In this document: one piece after another, positions 8,918 to 17,736 of the stretch
How positions within the stretch are numbered: the stretch's first letter is position 1
Layout of the letters: each line of letters opens with the position of its first letter
Source of the DNA: JACRBT01 sp964474285
GTDB lineage: Bacteria > Chloroflexota > Dehalococcoidia > Tepidiformales > Tepidiformaceae
Assembly (NCBI GenBank): GCA_964474285.1
Contig: CAYYSD010000005.1
Span: forward strand, 1 to 60,387
Direction of reading: 5' to 3'
Length of the DNA stretch: 60,387 nt
Position numbers and translations under genes: made by a program
Notes under the pieces: generated by a model
The model's input: only the letters and a program-made list of their open reading frames with translations
The model's database searches: none
Told to the model about the DNA's origin: nothing

Positions 8918-9001
8918 GGCGAACGCCCGGGAATGTGAGGAACGGAGCGCAAGGAGGATCCTGCTTTCCGCTGTGGGACCTCCGGTGGCGCTTCCGGGCA
9001 C

Positions 9002-9030
9002 AAAAAAAGGAGCCCGGAAAGCCGGACTCC
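9002..9030 (-). terminator. Intrinsic terminator of the TPP riboswitch
   Basis: Read on the minus strand this is GGAGTCCGG, loop CTTT, CCGGGCTCC (one G-U pair), followed by seven T. It lies 24 bases after the riboswitch P1 stem and about 85 bases before the DUF77 start, the expected layout for transcriptional OFF control by TPP. Confidence 0.9.
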
Positions 9031-9053
9031 ACGCGATCACTCGCAATGGTTCC

Positions 9054-9130
9054 GATCGCTTTCCTCCGCACGCATCAACGTGGTCAGGTTCAAGGGGTCT
9101 ATTCTCAGCCCGAAGGCACCCCCAGCGATC
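9054..9130 (-). promoter_or_regulatory. TPP (THI-element) riboswitch
   Basis: On the minus strand the region carries the conserved THI-box elements in order: GGGGGTGCC, GGCTGAGA, ACCCCTTGAACCTGA, then TTGATGCGTGCGGAGGAA. The ends form a perfect 7-bp P1 helix (GATCGCT at 9130-9124 with AGCGATC at 9060-9054). Bound thiamine pyrophosphate should stabilise the aptamer and let the terminator at 9002-9030 form, switching off the four-gene uptake operon. Confidence 0.95.
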
Positions 9131-9451
9131 CCAAACAGCTATTCAGTTGTTAACCGTGAGGCTACACCGGCTGGACGGAGGCTGCAAATCGCCGCGAGTA
9201 CGCCGCGAGGTCAGCGGGGCGAACCGCTGGCCAGGCCCTTCGACTGGCTCAGGGCGGGCGGCGGGAGCGGCCCCGACCGCCCTGGCGACTCCGGACGGGA
9301 AGACGTTACCGCTCTCACTTGAGGCCCCCTCGCAGATGGACGAATCAGGGGTTCCACCGATGCGTCACGCGATTTTCACCGCGGGCACCCTGATGGAGGC
9401 CGATACTACCTACGAACGCCCCGGCGTTACGACTCGATCCTGGCGGTAGCT
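9131..9451. other. 321-bp non-coding stretch with a REP-like palindromic element
   Basis: No supported gene. The left part must hold the promoter of the thiamine operon (minus strand) and the right part that of the GGDEF-like gene (plus strand), but I see no confident -35/-10 pair for either. At 9235-9255 is GCCCTTCGACTGGCTCAGGGC, which pairs at its ends (GCCCT/AGGGC) and is flanked by CCGCT (9224-9228) and AGCGG (9266-9270). That looks like the 'CCCTTCGAC...CTCAGGGC' family of short palindromic repeats scattered in many GC-rich genomes. Confidence 0.5.
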
Positions 9452-10498
9452 GTGCAGGACTCTGTAAACCGAGGCGTCTCGCTACGTGCGCGCCGCACCC
9501 TTGCTCCGGCCGAATTCGCGGTCGCGATTCAGAAGTACCGGCGAGCAACGTGGGTGCTGGTGGGGGTGCTCGCCCTCCTCGAGGCGATCGTCTTCGTCTC
9601 CCTGTCCCACTTCGTTGGGCTCCTGCTTTTTTCGTGCACGGGCGGTATCGCGATCGCGACGGGCCGGATCCAGTGGATGTCCGGGCTCGTTCGCGACCAA
9701 CGCGAACACGAAGAGAAGGAGCGCAGCCAACAGGCGTTCTATCGCGACGACGAAACAGGGCTGCCAAACCGGCAGAACCTGATCGAGACGCTGGGCCGCG
9801 ACATTTCGCGGAGTGTGCGGCGGAGCGAGGAGCTGACCCTCGCGGTGATCAGGGTGGCACGGCTCGATGACCTGCGCGCGGCGTGGGGCAAGGACGCGGC
9901 CCCAATGGCCATCGCCCACGTTTCGACAACCTTGCTGCGAATCGCGCGGAACTCGGACTTCCTGGCGCGCATCGATGAGGACCGCTTCGCGATGCTGCTG
10001 GTGGGCTGCGATGAACAGCAGGCCGGGCTGTTTGCCGATCGGGCGGTGCTGGCAGTGGCCAACCGGCCGTTGGAGGCGAGGGGGCGGATGAAGGTCCCGG
10101 TCTATGTGAGCATCGAGGTGACGGCCCTGCAGTACGACGCAGAAAAGTACCGCGGACCGCTGGAGTTCCTGAGTGCGGCGGGCGGCGACGTGGCGGCGGA
10201 GCGCCGCACGAACCCGTTCGGACAGCCCGCGGCACGGCCCGAGCGAACGCGCACAGCGGCGGCGGAGGCGCGCGTGGCGGCACCCCGGCGCGCATCCACG
10301 AATCCGTTCGAACGCTCGCCACGCCCTGCGGCGACGAGTGACGGCGCAGCGCGCGAAACGCCGGCGCCGGGACGAACGGCGGACGCGAACAGCCTTCGCC
10401 GCCAGCTGCTCGGGAACAGCTACGCGAACACGGGGCGGGCAGCAGACTTCGCCGAGGCCTACCAGGCATCCCGCGGGAAGACGCGGCGGGCGAGTTAA
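9452..10498 (+). CDS. Membrane protein with degenerate GGDEF domain
   Basis: A 348-residue protein with a GTG start. Residues about 31-75 form two membrane helices, followed by a charged helix and a GGDEF-fold domain (about 97-245) that keeps the RDDETGLPNRQNL entry motif. The active-site GGDEF is replaced by DEDRF (residues 175-179), so the two glycines needed for GTP binding are gone and diguanylate cyclase activity is unlikely. The C-terminal ~110 residues are Arg/Ala/Pro-rich and probably disordered, with two TNPF repeats. It may be a structural or regulatory pseudo-cyclase. Confidence 0.7.
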   Translation: MQDSVNRGVSLRARRTLAPAEFAVAIQKYRRATWVLVGVLALLEAIVFVSLSHFVGLLLFSCTGGIAIATGRIQWMSGLVRDQREHEEKERSQQAFYRDDETGLPNRQNLIETLGRDISRSVRRSEELTLAVIRVARLDDLRAAWGKDAAPMAIAHVSTTLLRIARNSDFLARIDEDRFAMLLVGCDEQQAGLFADRAVLAVANRPLEARGRMKVPVYVSIEVTALQYDAEKYRGPLEFLSAAGGDVAAERRTNPFGQPAARPERTRTAAAEARVAAPRRASTNPFERSPRPAATSDGAARETPAPGRTADANSLRRQLLGNSYANTGRAADFAEAYQASRGKTRRAS

Positions 10499-10501
10499 CC
10501 G

Positions 10502-11401
10502 CTAGCGGCCTTCGAGATGAGCGCGGAGCGTCTTGCCGGAGGCCCACATCGGTTCCGCGCCTTCGAGACTGGTGATCTGACCCCAGTTCTCGGCGACCCA
10601 TTCCGCGTCCTTCATGTCGTCGAGGCCGGGGCGCACGCCCGGGCCCTTCACCATGACGGCGCGGTTGTAGCTCCCGGCGCCGGCTTCGATGATCAGGCCG
10701 CTGTCGGTGCACTGGTTCGAAACCATGTAGGTGACGGCCGGGACGACGAACTCGGGCTTCAGGCGGTCGACCATCTCCTGGGGCATGACCGTCTGGGTGA
10801 GCCGCGTGCCGGCGACGGGCGCGACGGTGTTGACCATCACGTTGTACTTGGCGCCCTCCTGTTTCAGGACGTTCATGAGGCCCAGCATCCCGGTCTTGGC
10901 GGCGCCGTAGTTCGCCTGGCCGAACTGGCCCCAGATCCCGGACGACGACGTGGTTAGAACGGCGCGGCCATAGGACTGCTGGCGGAACACGGGCCACGCC
11001 GCGCGGAGCACCGTGAACGATCCCTTGATGTGGACGGCGAAGACCCTGTCCCAGTCGTCTTCGCTCATGTTGTGGAAGGCGACATCGCGCAGGATCCCGG
11101 CATTGCAGATGACCACATCGAGACGTCCGTACGCATCAATGGCGGTCTTGACCATGTTGAAGCCGCCATCGTAGCTCGCGACGCTGTCGTAGTTGGCGGT
11201 CGCCTCGCCGCCGGAAGCGCGAATTTCGTCGACGACCTTTTGCGCAGGTGCGGTGTTTTCACCCTGCCCGTGGGGGTCTCCGCCGAGGTCGTTGACGACG
11301 ACTCTGGCGCCGCGCTTCGCGAGGTCGATAGCGTAGGCGCGGCCGAGGCCGGCGCCGGCGCCGGTGACAAGGGCAACCTGTCCTTCAAACGAAATGGCCA
11401 T
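10502..11401 (-). CDS. SDR-family dehydrogenase, 3-hydroxyacyl-CoA (MFE-2) type
   Basis: A 299-residue short-chain dehydrogenase. The ATG at 11401 follows GGGAGG at proper spacing. It shows the TGAGAGLGRAYA nucleotide-binding motif, VVNDLGG (typical of the hydroxyacyl-CoA dehydrogenase part of peroxisomal multifunctional enzyme 2), the NAG structural motif, and a catalytic Ser...YGAAK (Tyr/Lys). It likely oxidises a (3R)-hydroxyacyl-CoA or related substrate with NAD(P). It lies 38 bp downstream of asparagine synthase on the same strand, probably co-transcribed, although no pathway link is obvious. Confidence 0.85.
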   Translation of the reverse strand: MAISFEGQVALVTGAGAGLGRAYAIDLAKRGARVVVNDLGGDPHGQGENTAPAQKVVDEIRASGGEATANYDSVASYDGGFNMVKTAIDAYGRLDVVICNAGILRDVAFHNMSEDDWDRVFAVHIKGSFTVLRAAWPVFRQQSYGRAVLTTSSSGIWGQFGQANYGAAKTGMLGLMNVLKQEGAKYNVMVNTVAPVAGTRLTQTVMPQEMVDRLKPEFVVPAVTYMVSNQCTDSGLIIEAGAGSYNRAVMVKGPGVRPGLDDMKDAEWVAENWGQITSLEGAEPMWASGKTLRAHLEGR

Positions 11402-11439
11402 GCGGTGATTCCTCCCGGCGTCCAACTGCTTTCGGGAGA

Positions 11440-13338
11440 TTACCAGTTCAGCGCCGTTGCTTCCGCACCGGCGGGGAAGGCGGCGGGATGCTTGTCGACC
11501 ATGGCCTCGAGCCAGGCTTGCGTGCTGGCGATGCGCCAGCCGACGGGACCTGCCGCGTAGTGGTCGGCGTGTTCGCGGACATCGCGCAGTTTCGCCGGGT
11601 TGTAGAACTCGGGGCGCTTTTCGGCGCGCTCGAGAAGGCCGGCCATCCAATCGCGAAGGGGCCCGCGGAGCCACTGCCGCTGTGGTGGCGAATACGCGAG
11701 CTTGTCGCGCCGCGTGAGGATGCCTTCCGGGACGATTCCACGCATCGATTCCCGCAGCACAACCTTGGTGACCGCGTCGTGGAGGAGGAGATCGTTCGGG
11801 AGGCCAAAGCTGTACTCAACAAGCCTGTGATCGAGGAACGGGAGGCGGACTTCGCGGCTGAAGGCCATGCTGTTGCGGTCGGCATAGCGGAGGAACTCGG
11901 GCAGCTGAGTCGTGGTTTGCCAGCGCACCAGTTCGTTCCGGAGGCGATCGCCGAAGGGCTGGTAGGTCTCAACGTGGTCCGGCGCGAACTCTTCGTGGAG
12001 GTCGTGGGAAACCACATTGGCGGAACGATAGTAGCGTTCAACGAGGCGGTCCCGAAAGCCATCGGGCAGGGAGTAGTAGGCGGCGAAGAGCGACGGCTGA
12101 CGGATGCGCCGGTAGCGGCGGAGAAACGAGAACGTCTCGCGGGCGACGTGGTCCAACCGGCCCCGCCGGGCGTAGTTCGCCCAGAACATGCCGTGCGCCT
12201 GGTCGTAGCCGGCGAGGATCTCGTCGGCGCCCTGGCCATCGAGGAGAACCGTGGTGTTGTTATCGCGGGCAAGACGCATGACGAGCCACTGGGCGAACGG
12301 GCTGGAGCTGGCAATCGGCTCTTCCTGGTGCCACTGAAGGCGCTGGAATTCATCGAGGAAGCGCTCCGGTTCGACCCAGATCTCGTGGCTTTCGGCATCC
12401 ACATGACGCGTGACCTGGTGGACGAACTTGCCTTCGTCGAGCCTCTTCGAACGGAAGCGGGCAGTGAATGTTTTCTGGTGGAGCTCTTGCTGCACCTGCT
12501 TCTGGGCGTTGATCGTGCAAACCACTGAGGACGAATCCAGGCCGCCGCTGAGGCTGCTGCCGACCGGAACGTCGCTGCGAAGGCGGATGCGCACGGCATC
12601 GAAGAAGAGTTCGCGAAAGCCTTCGATGGCATCGGCCCGAGCAGCGGGCACCTCGGCTGCGTGGGCGCGCCAATAGGGAACGGGTTCGCCCCGGCCATCG
12701 CCATCGAGGAGGAGAAAGTGGCCCCCGGGGAGGCTTTCGATCCCATCGAAGAAGGTCTCCTGGTCCTGGTCCAGGTCGCCGCGGGAGAGGTAGCGGAAGA
12801 GGATCCTGCGGTTGGGGACCCGAAGCTCCGGACGAACGGCGAGGATGGCTTTCATTTCGCTGGCGAAGACAACGCCGCGTGGACTGCGGGCCATGTAGAG
12901 GGGCTTTTCGCCGAACCGGTCGCGGGCGAGAAGAAGCTTGCGGTTGCGTTCGTCCCAGAGGGCAAAGGCGAACATGCCGTTGAGGCGGGAAAGACAATCC
13001 GTGCCCCATTCCAGGTAACCACGGACGATGACTTCGCCATCGCCGTTGGAGCGGAACGTGTGGCCAAGTGCCCGGAGTTCCTCCCGCAGTTCGACGTAGT
13101 TGTAGATTTCGCCGTTGAAGATCATGGTGATCCCTGCGAGCTCATCGCGGATGGGCTGATCGGAGGCAGCGGAGAGGTCGATGATGGCGAGGCGCGTGTG
13201 GCCGAAGCCGATGCCGGGAGCGAAGAACGAGCCATCGCCATCCGGGCCCCGGTGCCGGAGGGTGTTGACCATGGCATCGACGAGCGCTTGCGGGACAGGT
13301 TCGGAATCAGTTCGAAAGATACCGGCGATTCCGCACAT
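11440..13338 (-). CDS. asnB: Glutamine-hydrolysing asparagine synthase
   Basis: A 632-residue protein. Met-Cys at the start gives the N-terminal Cys2 nucleophile of a class II glutaminase (MCGIAGIF, RHRGPDG, FNGEIYN). The ATP-pyrophosphatase loop SGGLDSS at residues 264-270 begins the synthetase domain. The length fits the AsnB/AsnO group. It makes asparagine from aspartate, glutamine and ATP; some relatives in surface-polysaccharide clusters amidate sugars or peptides, and nothing here proves which applies. The ATG at 13338 is fixed by the catalytic Cys. Confidence 0.9.
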   Translation of the reverse strand: MCGIAGIFRTDSEPVPQALVDAMVNTLRHRGPDGDGSFFAPGIGFGHTRLAIIDLSAASDQPIRDELAGITMIFNGEIYNYVELREELRALGHTFRSNGDGEVIVRGYLEWGTDCLSRLNGMFAFALWDERNRKLLLARDRFGEKPLYMARSPRGVVFASEMKAILAVRPELRVPNRRILFRYLSRGDLDQDQETFFDGIESLPGGHFLLLDGDGRGEPVPYWRAHAAEVPAARADAIEGFRELFFDAVRIRLRSDVPVGSSLSGGLDSSSVVCTINAQKQVQQELHQKTFTARFRSKRLDEGKFVHQVTRHVDAESHEIWVEPERFLDEFQRLQWHQEEPIASSSPFAQWLVMRLARDNNTTVLLDGQGADEILAGYDQAHGMFWANYARRGRLDHVARETFSFLRRYRRIRQPSLFAAYYSLPDGFRDRLVERYYRSANVVSHDLHEEFAPDHVETYQPFGDRLRNELVRWQTTTQLPEFLRYADRNSMAFSREVRLPFLDHRLVEYSFGLPNDLLLHDAVTKVVLRESMRGIVPEGILTRRDKLAYSPPQRQWLRGPLRDWMAGLLERAEKRPEFYNPAKLRDVREHADHYAAGPVGWRIASTQAWLEAMVDKHPAAFPAGAEATALNW

Positions 13339-13574
13339 GACTCGTCACTCTCCCTGGCGAATGGCGTGTCCGCGCGCCGGGACGTGGGCGAGAGGGATTT
13401 CGCCACGCCGCTGCGAAAAGGCTATCAAGTGTGAGGCTAAGGGGCAGATTCAGTGTACGAAACACGAATAGTTTTGGATACATACAGGGCGCCCCTGGAT
13501 ACCTGAACGATCGTCGGCGGGACGAGCACCGGGGGTGTGTGGACACGGGCGGCGAGCGTGCGATACTGGCGCGC
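13339..13574. promoter_or_regulatory. Divergent intergenic region between asnB and hydrolase
   Basis: A 236-bp gap between divergent genes. Bases about 13455-13495 are conspicuously AT-rich against the GC-rich background (ATAGTTTTGGATACATAC), the most likely place for one or both promoters. I could not settle on exact -35/-10 hexamers. Confidence 0.35.
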
Positions 13575-14312
13575 ATGTTCGACGACGATGATGCCGACCT
13601 CAGCCTGAGCATTCGCGGCATCGGGGCGAGGCCCGGCGACGAGCCAGAGAGCCTGATCCTCCGGATCGAGACGACGCGCGGCCCGATCGAAGGCGTGTTC
13701 CACCCGGTGGAGGGAGGGACGGGCGCTGTCATCTTCGTGGGCGGGGCGTCGGGAGGGGTGGACGGGCCCGCGGACAAGGTCTACTCGCGTCTTCCGCCTT
13801 CACTCGCCAAGGCGAACGTCTCGGTGCTGCGTCTGAACTACCGCGTGCCGAACAACTTCGAAGAGTGCGTGCTCGATGTGCTCGGTGGGTGCTCGATGCT
13901 CAAGGGCATCGGCGCACAGGATGTGGTGCTCGTGGGCCACAGTTTCGGGGCAGCGGTCGTTATCAAGGCAGGGGAGCTTTCCGCGATTGTCCGCGGCGTT
14001 GCGGCGCTTTCGCCCCAGCTGCACGGGACTCGCGAGGTGGAGGCGCTCGGGAAGCCATTGCTGCTGGTGCACGGGATGGCGGACACGGTTCTGCATCACG
14101 AAGCGAGCGAGGACATCTTCCGGAGAGCGCTGGATCCCAAGCGCATCGTGCTCTACGCGGAAGCGGGGCATTCGCTCATTCAGGCGAAGGACGAGCTGCT
14201 CGCGTTGCTGGATGAATGGATCCCGGCGACGCTGGCCGGGCGGCCGATGGAGAGCGGGCGGGAAGAATTGGAGCATCACGGTGAGGACCAGGAGCCCTAC
14301 CGCCCGGCATAG
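13575..14312 (+). CDS. Alpha/beta hydrolase
   Basis: The ATG at 13575 gives a 245-residue protein. An in-frame ATG at 13431 adds 48 residues of unhydrolase-like, arginine-rich sequence and is less likely. The fold is visible as the nucleophile elbow VLVGHSFGAAVV (Ser of GHSFG), the acid region LLVHGMADTVLHHE (Asp), and the histidine in YAEAGHSLIQ. It resembles dienelactone-hydrolase or KANL3-type small hydrolases. The substrate is unknown. An intrinsic terminator follows 26 bases after the stop. Confidence 0.78.
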   Translation: MFDDDDADLSLSIRGIGARPGDEPESLILRIETTRGPIEGVFHPVEGGTGAVIFVGGASGGVDGPADKVYSRLPPSLAKANVSVLRLNYRVPNNFEECVLDVLGGCSMLKGIGAQDVVLVGHSFGAAVVIKAGELSAIVRGVAALSPQLHGTREVEALGKPLLLVHGMADTVLHHEASEDIFRRALDPKRIVLYAEAGHSLIQAKDELLALLDEWIPATLAGRPMESGREELEHHGEDQEPYRPA

Positions 14313-14337
14313 CGCACGCATTGGAGACTACAGCGAG

Positions 14338-14364
14338 ACGGCCCCCGATTTCGGGGGCCGTTTT
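14338..14364 (+). terminator. Intrinsic terminator after the alpha/beta hydrolase
   Basis: The perfect 10-bp stem CGGCCCCCGA / TCGGGGGCCG (14339-14348 and 14351-14360) is followed by TTTT on the plus strand. It ends the hydrolase transcript just before the convergent FtsX-type permease gene. Confidence 0.85.
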
Positions 14365-14385
14365 CTGTGCCGGCGCCGGGGGCGC

Positions 14386-17300
14386 TCATTCGTAGCGGAG
14401 GGCGTCGGCCACCGGGACGCGGGAGGCACCGCGGCTCGGCAGCCACGTCATCACCAGCGAGAAGGCGAACGAGATGGCAACGATCGAGACCACTTCGACC
14501 CACGGGATGGCGAACTGGATGCTCGCGCCGTCGGTGAAGCTTTCCGAGGTGAGGAGGTTGCGCCCGAGGATTGCGCCGCCGACGACACCCGAGAGGATGC
14601 CCATGACTGCGACGAAGCTGGACTCGAGCAGGAAGGTGAGGGAGACCGTTCCGCGCTGGAAGCCGATCGCCCGGAGCATTCCGATTTGCTGGCGGCGTTC
14701 GACGACCGAGCGGGAGGCGATGACTCCCAGGCCGGCAATTCCCACGAGCAGGCCCAGCGCCATGAACGCCTGGAACATGCGGTTGAAGGCGATGTTCTGG
14801 GCGAGCGAGTCGTCGAGCAGCTTCTTGATCGAATCCGCCTCAACACCCTGGACACCCAGTTCCGCTTCGATGGCGCGGGCCACACTGCGGGCGTCGGCAT
14901 CCTCGTTGAGGCGCAGGTAGAGACGCTGGTACCGCGGTTCGCCAAAGGTGGCGCGGTACGCCGATTCGTTGACGTAGAGGCCGCCGACGAACGACTGGTC
15001 GATGCCGGTGCGAAGGACACCGATGACGGTCACCGTCGCGGTCTTGCCCGTCGCGGGGTCGCGATATTGGACTTCGAACGGCGCGAACTCGTGGTCGACG
15101 ACTTCGACGCCTTCGACGAAGAAGTCATAGAGGCCGAAGCGGCTGATGACGGTGTGATAGTCGACGAGCGCGAGGCTGCTGTTCGTGCGGACGGCTTCGA
15201 GGATGTCCGCGGCGGACCCGTAGCCGCTCGCCCGGGCGTCCAGGCCAGGAGCGAGCTCGGAGAGGAATGCGTCGTTGGCGGCGAGGACAGGGAAGCGGCA
15301 GTAGCCGTCGCTGTTGGCCGAGCTGCCGCAGCCGGTGGCGCCGTCTTCCAGTCCGAGCTGGCGGACTTCCTGGGAACCGGTGAAGAGCGTCGTCTGGCCG
15401 GCGGCCTGGATTTCGTCGAAGGCCGGGTTCCCGGACTCTGCGAGCGCAGCGGGGACATCGGCAACACCGCTGGTGGCGCTCACGGTCCCGACGATATCGA
15501 GGTTGCCGCGCGCTGCATCGCCACCTTCGACGGCGCCGAAGTTGGCCAGGAGGACGCTGAAGACGGTGAGGGAGAAGACGATGAGCGAGAACATCGCGAT
15601 CGTCATGCCCGTCCGGAAGCGGTTGGAGAGCGGATAGGCGACGGCCATCTTCAACGCCGGGGCGAGCGAAGGGAAGCGGATGGCCGCAAACGAGAGACCG
15701 GCCGTCGGGGCCAGGAGTCCCGCGACCAGGTAGGTAAGCTGGCCGAGTCCTTCGCCACGGCTGCCGACGGCCAGTCCGGCCACCACCGCCGCGGCGGCGG
15801 CGAGGCTGACCAGTGCCGGGACCACGTAGGCCCGTGCTGACCCGGTGTCGCCACCGAAGAGCGCGGTGAGAAGGCGAGCGTTGAACACCACGACGAGGGT
15901 GGCGGCGACGCAGATCATGATCCCCGAGAGGACGAACATCTCGATGTCGCTGGAGAACTCGCCGAACAGGGCATCGTGCTGAGCGGGGGGCATCAGCCAG
16001 TAGGCGATGAGCAGGATGCCCACAGTCGTCCAGGTTGCACGGTTGGGCGCGCCCAGGCGGCGGGCGATGCCGGCCACGCTCAACGGCAGCAGCGAGATGC
16101 CCAGCGCGAACGGGAAGAGGACTTCGCTCGACTTGCCGAGGGCCATCAGGAGCGCTCCGGCGACGATGCCCAGCGGGGCGAAGATCCAGACCTTCGGCAG
16201 GCCGAAGCCCTTGCGCAGCATGAACCACAGGCCGACGGGCGGGATGACCATGGCGGGCACGCCGAGGATGACCCAGGTCCAGCGCGTCTTGCGGCGTGGC
16301 TCGGGGACCTTGTCATCGGGGAGCTGCCGGATGGCGGCCACGATGTTCACGTGGGTGACCTTCATTGAGGCGAACACCACCGTGAGGAAGGTGATGACCA
16401 CGCCCAGGCTGTAGCCGATGAGGACGGACTTCCAGGTGAGCCTGGTCTCCACGATGGAGAAATATTCACCGCCGACACCCTTGAGGAGGCCGTCCGTCAT
16501 TCCGATGGAGGCGGCAACGCCCGCGGCTGCCCCAACAAGGCCAGCGAGGAGCGAATAAGCCATGCCTTCGGCAATGAACGACTGGACCAGGTGGCGGCGC
16601 TTTGCGCCGACGGCGCGGGCCATGCCCATTTCCGAGCGGCGTTCCGCGGCGAGCATCACGAAGATCATGAAGATGAGCATGACGCCGGCAGCCATCGAGA
16701 AGAGGCCGAGGACCAGGAAGAACGTGGTGAACAGGTTGCCCGTGAACTCGCCCTGTTCGACGAGGTCCTGCTTGATGGCCTTGACTTCGACCTCGCGGCC
16801 TTCCGGCAGGCCCTGTCCCGCGAACAGTCCTGCCCCGGACCCGGCGAGGAACGCTTCAATGCGATCGCGCGGCGCCTCGGCGATCTTTGCCGTGCTGTAG
16901 ACGTCCCCCTTGAGGGCGACGGTGATGGAGCTGATGGGGCGGCCTTCGACACCGAGCACTGCGCGCAGGCCCGGGAGCGGCATCGCGATGCCACCGGGCA
17001 CGCGGGAGTAGCTCAACCCGAGCACGCCGCTGGCCAGTTCATCCCGGACGATGCCCGCAACACGCACGTCTGTGTGCCGGTGGTTCACGTGGACGGTGAT
17101 GACGTCGCCCAGGCGGGCATCGAGTTCGCGGGCGGCACGTTCGCTGAGCCAGACCTGGTTGGAGGGGACGTTGCTGATCGGCGCGGGCGACCCATCGAGG
17201 AAGGTGAGGCCACCGAGCCGTGCGAGGCGTTCCGGGTCAAACCCGACGAGCTGGGCCGACGGCATGGCCTGGCCGGTGCGGGGAGCATTGACCGGCGCCT

Positions 17301-17736
17301 GGACGTAGAGGAACGGCAGGAAGCCTTCGATCGCTGCGTCGGAGGCGAAGGCTGTCTCGAGGTCCGCGACGACCGATTGATCGACGTACGCTTGCTCGCC
17401 GGCGTTGGCGGCGCCGGAGTCCGCGGAGAAGTCTCGTTCGCCGTTCCAGGTGACGTCGAGATCAGAACGCTGGAGCAGGTCGTAGCTGCCTTTGGTGAGT
17501 GAGTGGTCGATGGTGTCGCCGGTGACAAAGGCGGCGGTGATGATCAGCGTCGAGAGCATGAGCCCGAAGACGACGAGAACCGTCTGCGTCCCCCTTCGAG
17601 GGAGGTTGCGGAGGCCCATCATGAACATGACGCGGTTGGTAAGGGCGATATAGACGACGGTTGCGATGGCGACGCCGAGGAGAGCCAGCAGCACGCCAAG
17701 GATGGAGGTCGTGGAGATTCCGAACAGTTCATTCAT
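14386..17736 (-). CDS. Large FtsX/MacB-type ABC transporter permease
   Basis: A 1116-residue permease with two FtsX modules. The N-terminus has a membrane helix, then the MMGLRNLPRRGTQTVLVV start of a MacB-like unit and a ~250-residue extracytoplasmic domain. The first FtsX core follows (AERRSEMGMARAVGAKRRHL). Further membrane helices fill residues about 490-720. A second extracytoplasmic domain comes next, then a second FtsX core (VERRQQIGMLRAIGFQRGT), ending VADALRYE. The duplicated layout resembles LolCE/MacB-like and lipoprotein- or peptide-export permeases, and is longer than usual because of the extra central helices. Its stop-start overlap with the ATPase gene (17733-17736) shows they form one transporter. 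Confidence 0.88.
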   Translation of the reverse strand: MNELFGISTTSILGVLLALLGVAIATVVYIALTNRVMFMMGLRNLPRRGTQTVLVVFGLMLSTLIITAAFVTGDTIDHSLTKGSYDLLQRSDLDVTWNGERDFSADSGAANAGEQAYVDQSVVADLETAFASDAAIEGFLPFLYVQAPVNAPRTGQAMPSAQLVGFDPERLARLGGLTFLDGSPAPISNVPSNQVWLSERAARELDARLGDVITVHVNHRHTDVRVAGIVRDELASGVLGLSYSRVPGGIAMPLPGLRAVLGVEGRPISSITVALKGDVYSTAKIAEAPRDRIEAFLAGSGAGLFAGQGLPEGREVEVKAIKQDLVEQGEFTGNLFTTFFLVLGLFSMAAGVMLIFMIFVMLAAERRSEMGMARAVGAKRRHLVQSFIAEGMAYSLLAGLVGAAAGVAASIGMTDGLLKGVGGEYFSIVETRLTWKSVLIGYSLGVVITFLTVVFASMKVTHVNIVAAIRQLPDDKVPEPRRKTRWTWVILGVPAMVIPPVGLWFMLRKGFGLPKVWIFAPLGIVAGALLMALGKSSEVLFPFALGISLLPLSVAGIARRLGAPNRATWTTVGILLIAYWLMPPAQHDALFGEFSSDIEMFVLSGIMICVAATLVVVFNARLLTALFGGDTGSARAYVVPALVSLAAAAAVVAGLAVGSRGEGLGQLTYLVAGLLAPTAGLSFAAIRFPSLAPALKMAVAYPLSNRFRTGMTIAMFSLIVFSLTVFSVLLANFGAVEGGDAARGNLDIVGTVSATSGVADVPAALAESGNPAFDEIQAAGQTTLFTGSQEVRQLGLEDGATGCGSSANSDGYCRFPVLAANDAFLSELAPGLDARASGYGSAADILEAVRTNSSLALVDYHTVISRFGLYDFFVEGVEVVDHEFAPFEVQYRDPATGKTATVTVIGVLRTGIDQSFVGGLYVNESAYRATFGEPRYQRLYLRLNEDADARSVARAIEAELGVQGVEADSIKKLLDDSLAQNIAFNRMFQAFMALGLLVGIAGLGVIASRSVVERRQQIGMLRAIGFQRGTVSLTFLLESSFVAVMGILSGVVGGAILGRNLLTSESFTDGASIQFAIPWVEVVSIVAISFAFSLVMTWLPSRGASRVPVADALRYE

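Noticed and set aside
13876..15840. A 654-codon plus-strand open frame overlapping the hydrolase and the FtsX-type permease
   Set aside because: It crosses a strong intrinsic terminator, overlaps real genes on both strands and has shadow-type composition.
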